A DNA stretch of 5,445 nucleotides from assembly GCA_041476285.1 (NCBI GenBank), contig JBGOTD010000050.1, positions 1-5,445 of the forward strand, read 5' to 3'. The position numbers were made by a program, and so were the translations under genes. Each line of letters begins with the position of its first letter. Positions within the stretch are counted from its first letter, which is position 1. This DNA comes from UBA12276 sp041476285 (GTDB lineage: Archaea > Micrarchaeota > Micrarchaeia > Micrarchaeales > Micrarchaeaceae). The notes under the pieces are model-generated. The model was given only the letters and a program-made list of their open reading frames with translations, was not told the origin of the DNA and did not search any database. Below are positions 1-4,041 of this stretch, one piece after another.

Positions 1-404
1 GACAATCCGAACACAAGGACAATAAGCGCCAGCAGCGGCAACGGAAATAGCAACGCATCAATCCTGTAAGATAGAAACGCAGAAGAGAGTGAAACCCTTA
101 GAAATGAGAGCAACAATATGTATAAGACAAAGATCAACGATGAATAAATTATATTATTCCTGTTGTATTCAAAGTCTAAATCTGCTTTTGCTGAAAATAT
201 GATGAAGGCGAACAGCATAAGCATTACTACTATTATGTAGGTGCTTGCATCAGTATCAAGTATGCTAAAATTCGTTACCAGCAGCGAATTGAAAGCAGAT
301 ATCAAAAACGCAGTAAAAATTATCGTAATTCCTAATATCTTTACCTTTTTGTTACTCATAAGCCATACCAATTCAAAGTCCTCAGCCGAGATGGGCTTCA
401 TCAT
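1..404 (-). CDS. Partial multi-pass membrane protein, possibly archaeosortase/exosortase family (N-terminal 134 residues)
   Basis: An open minus-strand frame runs from ATG at 404 off the left edge with no stop, giving 134 residues. The start is firm: the codons just upstream read TGA TAT, so translation begins at 404 or at the adjacent ATG at 401. The first 20 or so residues are polar (MMKPISAEDFELVWL). Four hydrophobic stretches follow at about residues 22-46, 56-77, 87-108 and 116-134, separated by short charged loops such as KADLDFEYNR. The end of the visible part, with SYRID followed by a Leu/Pro-rich helix ending VFG, resembles the early helices of exosortase/archaeosortase proteins, which process C-terminal sorting signals on surface proteins. 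The catalytic Cys, Arg and His of that family would lie outside the window, so the assignment is tentative. It is divergent from the archease gene. What is secure is a real membrane-protein gene; the family is a guess. Confidence 0.72.
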   Translation of the reverse strand, partial: MMKPISAEDFELVWLMSNKKVKILGITIIFTAFLISAFNSLLVTNFSILDTDASTYIIVVMLMLFAFIIFSAKADLDFEYNRNNIIYSSLIFVLYILLLSFLRVSLSSAFLSYRIDALLFPLPLLALIVLVFGL

Positions 405-482
405 ATATCAGCAGTTACTCTTTTCGTCATCGGACTAATTAAAGATTACAGCAGCAAACTACTTTATTATTAAGAAACAAGA

Positions 483-490
483 TATAAATT
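483..490 (+). promoter_or_regulatory. TATA box of the archease gene
   Basis: TATAAATT follows a purine-rich BRE-like stretch (aaacaag). Its centre lies about 29 bases before ATG 516, so transcription would start within a few bases of that ATG, giving a leaderless or nearly leaderless mRNA. A start at GTG 507 would fall upstream of the expected transcript start. Confidence 0.6.
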
Positions 491-515
491 ATATCATGTT
501 AGTCATGTGAAGGAA

Positions 516-959
516 ATGCATAGCAAAAAACAATACAGGTTTGTGGAACACACTGCAGATGTCGAGTTTGTGGCATCTGGAAAAAACGCAGAGGATTGTT
601 TCAGAAACGCACTAATGGCGATGTTTGATACCATGTGCTATACTGATAAAGTTTCTTCACTAAAATCAAAGACAATCACATTTCTTGTGAAGGACAGGGC
701 GAACAACATTGAAGACCTATTATGGTATTCACTGCAGGACACATTATCAATATCCGATTCAAAGAGGATATTTGCATACAAGGCATCAAGCATTAAAATC
801 AAGGAAGGCAGCAAGTCCTATTCTATAAGCATGAAAATATACGGCAAACCAAAAACAGACAAAATCTCAAAACTCGACGTAAAGGGGGTATCCAGGTACA
901 ATCTGGGGATAAGAAAAACTAAAAGAGGAATAGAGGCTACTGTGGTACTTGATGTATAA
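516..959 (+). CDS. Archease (RtcB RNA-ligase cofactor)
   Basis: Archease promotes guanylylation and multiple turnover of RtcB, the ligase that joins tRNA exons after intron excision. The 147-residue length fits the family. The N-terminus carries the hallmark FVEHTADVEF with the metal-site Asp at residue 15. An AEDCFRNALMAMFDTMC segment matches the conserved helix. The C-terminus has the family's Lys-containing strand (LDVKGVSRYNLGI) and ends VVLDV, with the second conserved acidic residue at 146. The ATG at 516 is preferred over the in-frame GTG at 507 because the TATA box at 483-490 predicts transcription starting close to 516; the longer form would add only three residues. The gene stands alone with its own promoter. 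An intron-containing tRNA-Cys lies about 0.6 kb downstream on the other strand, a plausible client of the RtcB-archease pathway. Family assignment is confident; the functional link is inference. Confidence 0.93.
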   Translation: MHSKKQYRFVEHTADVEFVASGKNAEDCFRNALMAMFDTMCYTDKVSSLKSKTITFLVKDRANNIEDLLWYSLQDTLSISDSKRIFAYKASSIKIKEGSKSYSISMKIYGKPKTDKISKLDVKGVSRYNLGIRKTKRGIEATVVLDV

Positions 960-991
960 GAATTTTGCTGAATTTTTCACCCCGCAAAAGG

Positions 992-999
992 TATAAATA
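992..999 (+). promoter_or_regulatory. TATA box of the DUF4870-like gene
   Basis: TATAAATA is preceded by an A-rich BRE-like element (gcaaaag). It is centred about 35 bases before the ATG at 1031, predicting a leader of about 10 bases. AGGT at 1021-1024 could act as a short Shine-Dalgarno site. A second weaker AT element (tataagtttta) lies at 1009-1019. Confidence 0.6.
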
Positions 1000-1030
1000 A
1001 CAACGCAGTATAAGTTTTATAGGTCATTTT

Positions 1031-1387
1031 ATGGCTACAAAATCAGACAACAAAGTCTGGTATATAATTGCTTATCTGATTCCCTTCTGTGTAACAGGAA
1101 TTATCGTACTTTTTTTGAAAGGGGAGGAAGACAAGAGACTAAAGCTGCACGCAATGCAATCAATATTTTTAGGCATACTTATGATAGTAATATCAGTAGT
1201 ATTCAATTTAATCTCGCTTGGTTTGCTTTCAGTGCTTGTGACGCTGGTTAATCTTTTCATATGGCTTTACGGCCTTTATGTAGGATTTGAGGCATCAAAC
1301 GACAGGGATGTGGTAATACCAAAGATAACGGAGTATGCAAAACGCTATTCGGGCTACACGGATAAGCCAGCATCGAAAAAGAGCTAG
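1031..1387 (+). CDS. Small three-helix membrane protein, DUF4870/Tic20-like
   Basis: This is a 118-residue integral membrane protein. Three hydrophobic helices are visible at about residues 10-30, 43-63 and 66-88. A charged loop (KGEEDKRLKLHAMQS, residues 30-44) sits between helices 1 and 2. The His-Ala-x-Gln-Ser motif at the start of helix 2 is characteristic of DUF4870/Tic20-like proteins, as is the exit of helix 3 into a short amphipathic tail ending IPKITEYAKRY. The tail is basic (KPASKKS), suggesting a cytoplasmic C-terminus. The biochemical role of this family in prokaryotes is not established, and none is assigned here. It is monocistronic, with its own TATA box, and converges on the small zinc-ribbon gene 29 bases downstream. 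Confidence 0.85.
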   Translation: MATKSDNKVWYIIAYLIPFCVTGIIVLFLKGEEDKRLKLHAMQSIFLGILMIVISVVFNLISLGLLSVLVTLVNLFIWLYGLYVGFEASNDRDVVIPKITEYAKRYSGYTDKPASKKS

Positions 1388-1401
1388 ATAATTAATGCAT
1401 A

Positions 1402-1439
1402 AGGATGGCGTATCTATCAGTAGTCTAACCCGCCATCCT
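1402..1439. repeat. 9-bp perfect inverted repeat between convergent genes
   Basis: AGGATGGCG at 1402-1410 is perfectly complementary to CGCCATCCT at 1431-1439, with a 20-base loop. It covers the last codons and stop of the minus-strand zinc-ribbon gene and lies just downstream of the plus-strand DUF4870-like gene. No U-run follows on either strand, so it is not a typical archaeal terminator, though it could stabilise 3' ends. The 8-mer AGGATGGC also occurs in the 5' part of the tRNA-Cys gene (minus strand, 1667-1660). Confidence 0.55.
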
Positions 1440-1530
1440 CACAATCCTGCTCATAGCCGCAGTTGAGGCATTTGATACGGCAAGACCTTATCCTCTTGAA
1501 TGTATCACGATTGCATATCATGCATCTCAT
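1417..1530 (-). CDS. 37-residue six-cysteine zinc-ribbon microprotein
   Basis: The minus strand encodes a 37-residue protein that begins MRCMICNRDTF and ends with a TGA at 1419-1417. It has six cysteines, at 3, 6, 17, 21, 24 and 30. CxxC at 3-6 and CLNCGY at 21-26 form a zinc-ribbon pair. The pattern CxIKCxxCGYxxxCxD at 17-32 matches a recurrent family of tiny prokaryotic zinc-ribbon proteins of unknown function. The start at 1530 is well bounded, since an in-frame TAG lies three codons upstream. The patterned Cys spacing and closing acidic tail argue for a real gene rather than chance. A TATAAAAC element at 1580-1573 would give a leader of about 20 bases. It lies directly downstream of tRNA-Cys on the same strand and converges with the DUF4870-like gene. 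Likely a nucleic-acid or protein-binding zinc module; no specific function can be assigned. Confidence 0.75.
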   Translation of the reverse strand: MRCMICNRDTFKRIRSCRIKCLNCGYEQDCEDGGLDY

Positions 1531-1572
1531 AAATATCCACTATTTTTTACAATACAGCAAATGCTATGCTAA

Positions 1573-1580
1573 GTTTTATA
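1573..1580 (-). promoter_or_regulatory. Possible TATA box for the zinc-ribbon gene, abutting the tRNA 3' end
   Basis: TATAAAAC on the minus strand begins immediately after the discriminator base of tRNA-Cys. It predicts transcription from about 1550, 20 bases before the ATG at 1530. Alternatively the microprotein is read from the tRNA promoter and this is simply AT-rich sequence. Confidence 0.4.
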
Positions 1581-1670
1581 AGCCAGGAGGGGAAGTATCG
1601 CTTTTTGCAAAGTGTCGAATCCCCCTGTGCCGCTCTGCAGGCGGCCGCATAGCCGATCTGCCATCCTGGC
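1581..1670 (-). tRNA. tRNA-Cys (GCA anticodon) with a T-loop intron
   Basis: Read on the minus strand. The acceptor stem GCCAGGA (1670-1664) pairs perfectly with TCCTGGC (1588-1582). T8 and G9 follow. The D-stem GCA/TGC (1661-1659 with 1649-1647) encloses the loop GATCGGCTA, which has the invariant GG. The anticodon stem GCCGC/GCGGC (1645-1641 with 1633-1629) encloses the 7-base loop CTGCAGA, so the anticodon is GCA (1638-1636). The discriminator is T at 1581; U73 is the cysteine identity base. The variable loop is short (ACAG). The T-stem GGGGA/TCCCC (1624-1620 with 1593-1589) encloses 26 bases instead of 7, explained by a 19-base intron at position 59/60. The spliced tRNA is 71 bases. CCA is not encoded and must be added. 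A TATA box lies about 28 bases upstream. Confidence 0.93.
1595..1613 (-). other. 19-nt tRNA intron at position 59/60 with bulge-helix-bulge fold
   Basis: Sequence ACTTTGCAAAAAGCGATAC on the minus strand. The fold is a bulge-helix-bulge. The outer helix is the T-stem (GGGGA/TCCCC). The central helix pairs T55 C56 G57 with CGA at 1600-1598, plus a U-U mismatch (1619 with 1597) as the fourth pair. Bulge 1 is ACA (1615-1613) and bulge 2 is ACT (1596-1594). The inner helix CTTT/AAAG (1612-1609 with 1604-1601) is capped by a GCAA tetraloop. Cutting between the second and third base of each 3-nt bulge removes exactly 19 bases and leaves the T-loop TTCGACT, which is canonical in length and sequence. 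Position 59/60 is a known non-canonical archaeal intron site. Confidence 0.85.
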
Positions 1671-1694
1671 CTGTTATGATTTATCTGCTACACT

Positions 1695-1705
1695 ATTATA
1701 TATTT
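1695..1705. promoter_or_regulatory. Shared bidirectional TATA region between tRNA-Cys and the CBS gene
   Basis: The run attatatattt reads TATATAAT (1702-1695) on the minus strand, about 28 bases before the tRNA 5' end, behind a purine-rich AGAAAA. It reads TATATATT (1698-1705) on the plus strand, about 36 bases before ATG 1737, predicting a transcript start near 1726. The two TATA boxes overlap physically, so the two divergent promoters may compete. Confidence 0.5.
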
Positions 1706-1736
1706 TCTTATTTACTTATACAATATTGATGATATT

Positions 1737-2879
1737 ATGGAGAGATTGCAGAATATACCAAAGGAACTCATATCAAACACGCTAAATATCGACTATAAAA
1801 CACCCATGTCAAAAGTCAGCCCCTACCTGAAAAGGTATCCGGCGATAATAATAACCAAGAACAAGGATTACTACGGGGTTGTCGACACAAGAACAATGTA
1901 CAGGGCAAAGCAGGGACTTAAGCTTCCAGCCAACGAGAAGGTTGAAAGATTCAGCATCAAAGCACCACGAATAACAAACAGCACCTCCATATACGATCTT
2001 GTAAACTATTTCTATAAATCCGGCGTCAAGGCGTTGCCGTATTCGAGCGGAAACAGAATAGTCGGCGTGCTTGAAAGGAAGGTATTCCTAAAAGTGCTGC
2101 TTTCGCTTAACATCCTTCAGGACATGAAGGTCAACCAGGCCATGACGACACCTGTTCTTGCAATAGATGCGAACGCAAGCATAGCACAGGCAAAGACAAC
2201 AATGCGCGAAAGAAAGGTAAACAGACTGGTTGTGCTACAGAACAGCAGGTTTGCAGGGCTTGTAACGAACTACGACATAGTAAAAAGCTACACTATCGAC
2301 TCTGAAAGACTCCCTGAAATGAAGACAGATGCACACAAGCCGTCAAACATATCCATAAGCAGCATAATGGAGCGCAATGCAAGGGCAATAGAATACAATA
2401 GGCCCGTATCAGACGCCGTAAGGGATATGATTGAAAATAAAATATCCTCGCTTATTGTAATGAAGAACAGCAACCCGATAGGCATACTTACTGTCACTGA
2501 CGTGCTTGAGAGCATATTGGCAAGACAGACTGTTGAGAAAAGCAAGATATTCATGTCAGGATTCGACCAGAATACCTACCAGTATGAGGATGAGGCAAGG
2601 GAGGAATTAAAGTCGCTACTCGATCACATAGAGAAGCTTAGCGGAGTTGACGTGGATTACATTACCTTCAAGGTAAAAAGAACAAAGACAAAGCTCTACG
2701 AGATGCAGGCAAGGCTCTCTCTTGGAAGGCACGGCATAATAACAATGCATACTAACAAATACCTCTTTGAAGACGCCATCAACGACCTCTTGAAGAAACT
2801 TAAGCACAGGGTAATAAAGGAAAAAGAGAGCATATTGACCCACAGGAAGATAAATGCGCTTAGGGATGCTGTAGAATGA
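1737..2879 (+). CDS. Four-CBS-domain protein with C-terminal ribosome-hibernation (HPF/RaiA-like) domain
   Basis: This is a 380-residue soluble protein. Four CBS repeats form two Bateman modules: a degenerate first at about residues 12-55 (YPAIIITKNKDYYGVVD), then about 72-125 (ending GNRIVGVLERKVFL), 130-185 (MTTPVLAID through AGLVTNYDIV) and 207-262 (IMERNARAIE through PIGILTVTDVLESIL). Bateman modules usually sense adenine nucleotides or similar ligands. The C-terminal part, about 280-365, has the shape and motifs of the HPF/RaiA (S30AE) fold: a long acidic helix, two strands (DVDYITFKVKR and YEMQARLSL), then the family-like KYLFEDAINDLLKKLKHRV helix with a basic tail. Such domains bind the small-subunit decoding region and silence ribosomes. 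The inferred role is nucleotide-sensing control of ribosome hibernation or dimerisation. The start ATG has only a weak TGAT ribosome-binding match. The stop overlaps the next gene as ATGA, implying an operon. CBS assignment is very sure; the HPF-like call is moderately sure. Confidence 0.9.
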   Translation: MERLQNIPKELISNTLNIDYKTPMSKVSPYLKRYPAIIITKNKDYYGVVDTRTMYRAKQGLKLPANEKVERFSIKAPRITNSTSIYDLVNYFYKSGVKALPYSSGNRIVGVLERKVFLKVLLSLNILQDMKVNQAMTTPVLAIDANASIAQAKTTMRERKVNRLVVLQNSRFAGLVTNYDIVKSYTIDSERLPEMKTDAHKPSNISISSIMERNARAIEYNRPVSDAVRDMIENKISSLIVMKNSNPIGILTVTDVLESILARQTVEKSKIFMSGFDQNTYQYEDEAREELKSLLDHIEKLSGVDVDYITFKVKRTKTKLYEMQARLSLGRHGIITMHTNKYLFEDAINDLLKKLKHRVIKEKESILTHRKINALRDAVE

Positions 2880-3391
2880 AAAAACAAAAACGCAAAATGC
2901 ACAAGGGCCAGTCAAGCCTCGAGCTCCTGGTAACGCTTTCATTCGGGCTCATAATACTGCTTCCTATAGTCGTTCTTGCGTTCATACAGGTATCAACATC
3001 AACCTCTACGCTTGCGACTACAGAGGCGCAAGGTGCCGCGACAAAGATGGCAGACATAGCAACAGCAATTGGTTCGCAAGGAGCCCCTGCAAAGCAACTA
3101 GTTCTGATACAAGTGCCTCCTAATGTCAAGAAAATATGCGTGGGTGCACCATATGTATATATTGCAAGTTCGAATAGCTATGACTGCGATCCATCAGTTA
3201 GTGTGGGCCATGTAATAACATTTATTATCAATACGAATGCAGGAGTAAGCTACGTTACTGCATATACCCCAGTCAGTATTGGCGGCAATCTTGAACAGGT
3301 ATCACAGGTAGGTACATACCTCTTAAATATCAGTGCGCAGAACCAAGGTAGTCTTTGCTCCGAGTCATGTGTGTATGTAAAGTTGGCCTGA
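2876..3391 (+). CDS. Type IV pilin-like secreted protein with class III signal peptide
   Basis: The 171-residue protein starts with a very basic N-region (MKKQKRKMHKG). The class III (archaeal type IV prepilin) motif follows: Q12 S S L E16, then an uninterrupted hydrophobic helix at about 17-38. The G11-Q12 junction is the expected cut site of an EppA/PibD-type prepilin peptidase, and E16 is the conserved Glu at mature position 5. The extracytoplasmic part is rich in Ser, Thr and Ala and then strand-like. It has four cysteines, in two clusters (C near 88 and 104; CSESC near the end), possibly two disulfides, and one NIS sequon. The ATG overlaps the upstream CBS gene's stop (ATGA), so translation is probably coupled. 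ATG at 2897 is an alternative start that keeps the signal. I cannot tell whether it is a pilus subunit or a membrane-anchored surface protein. It converges with nmd3 with no bases between stops. Confidence 0.85.
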   Translation: MKKQKRKMHKGQSSLELLVTLSFGLIILLPIVVLAFIQVSTSTSTLATTEAQGAATKMADIATAIGSQGAPAKQLVLIQVPPNVKKICVGAPYVYIASSNSYDCDPSVSVGHVITFIINTNAGVSYVTAYTPVSIGGNLEQVSQVGTYLLNISAQNQGSLCSESCVYVKLA

Positions 3392-4030
3392 TTATAAATG
3401 CAAGGAATAGGTATTGCGGTAAACTTTTCTGCCCCTTTTCATTCCATAAAGCCTGAATGATCTAGCGGGTTTCAGCTCATAGTCATGGAAGAAATCATTC
3501 ATCATCAGCTTGTTGCTAACATAAACATCGGATCCGTTATCTATCTTTTCGATCTTCGCTATAAAGCCGTCCCTTCTTTTAACGTATTTTGTTATCTTTG
3601 CTATAAGGTTGTTTATCCTATACCAGTCGCCTCTCAGTTGCACTACGGCTTCGTAGTATCCGGAGCTTATCCAGTAGCAGCGCTGGCATGTCTCGTGTGC
3701 GATCTTCAATTCAAGCCTCTTTGGAAAGCCTACTCTTTCCCCATCGACTTCTGTGACAAAGACAACATCCACCCCCTTTGCATCATGCGTTTTTACCTTA
3801 ACATCGCTTTGCAGCTTAAGCTCTATCTTTATGGCCCTTGAGAGCGACTTGTTGCTTATACTGGAGAAGGTCCTGCCCTCCTTTATTCGCTCGCAGAACC
3901 TGCACTGGTAGATTGTTACTACGTTAGGCACCTTTTTTTCCAGCTTTTCGATTATGCAGGACTCGCAAAAATTGCCTACGAATCTTATATCTTCGCTAGA
4001 TTTATTGCACGTGGGGCAGTATATGGTTAT
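3392..4030 (-). CDS. nmd3: NMD3 family ribosome-biogenesis protein, probable AUA start
   Basis: This is the archaeal homologue of NMD3, the eukaryotic 60S export adaptor; in archaea it is presumed to act in large-subunit maturation. From the proposed start the protein has 212 residues. Four CxxC pairs, at about 5/8, 22/25, 43/46 and 115/118, form zinc sites. Family motifs are HETCQRC followed by SGYYEAVVQLRG, then NGSDVYVSNK and a C-terminal RGRKVYRNTYSLHL. The only standard start is GTG at 3931, which would delete the first two CxxC pairs. The frame is open further upstream to the secD stop at 4042-4040, and this segment encodes YCPTC and FCESC, clearly NMD3 sequence. No ATG, GTG or TTG occurs in it. 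GAGGTG overlapping the secD stop sits five bases before ATA at 4030, giving a normal NMD3 N-terminus (M)TIYCPTC. It is co-oriented and probably cotranscribed with secD. A one-base assembly error in the start codon is the alternative. Confidence 0.9.
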   Translation of the reverse strand: MTIYCPTCNKSSEDIRFVGNFCESCIIEKLEKKVPNVVTIYQCRFCERIKEGRTFSSISNKSLSRAIKIELKLQSDVKVKTHDAKGVDVVFVTEVDGERVGFPKRLELKIAHETCQRCYWISSGYYEAVVQLRGDWYRINNLIAKITKYVKRRDGFIAKIEKIDNGSDVYVSNKLMMNDFFHDYELKPARSFRLYGMKRGRKVYRNTYSLHL

Positions 4031-4035
4031 GTAAA

Positions 4036-4041
4036 CACCTC
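4036..4041 (-). promoter_or_regulatory. Shine-Dalgarno site that sets the nmd3 start
   Basis: GAGGTG on the minus strand is a six-base match to the archaeal anti-Shine-Dalgarno sequence. It overlaps the secD TGA stop (4042-4040). The spacing of five bases points to ATA at 4030-4028; a second ATA at 4024-4022 is 11 bases away. This argues that translation starts here rather than at GTG 3931, and that it is coupled to the end of secD. Confidence 0.65.

Noticed and set aside
1402..1439. Hairpin as an intrinsic terminator
   Set aside because: There is no U-rich tract after the stem on either strand, and archaeal termination depends mainly on U-tracts. It is kept only as an inverted repeat.
1582..1670. 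Plus-strand structured RNA or riboswitch upstream of the CBS gene
   Set aside because: The stems seen on the plus strand are the mirror of the tRNA-Cys arms. The minus strand gives an invariant-rich tRNA with correct loops, GG, TTCGA and U73, which explains all of them. A permuted tRNA was also considered and dropped for the same reason.
1463..1729. Plus-strand 88-codon open frame in the 1388-1736 gap
   Set aside because: It is antisense to the zinc-ribbon gene and the tRNA-Cys. It lacks a ribosome-binding site and its translation shows no recognisable pattern.
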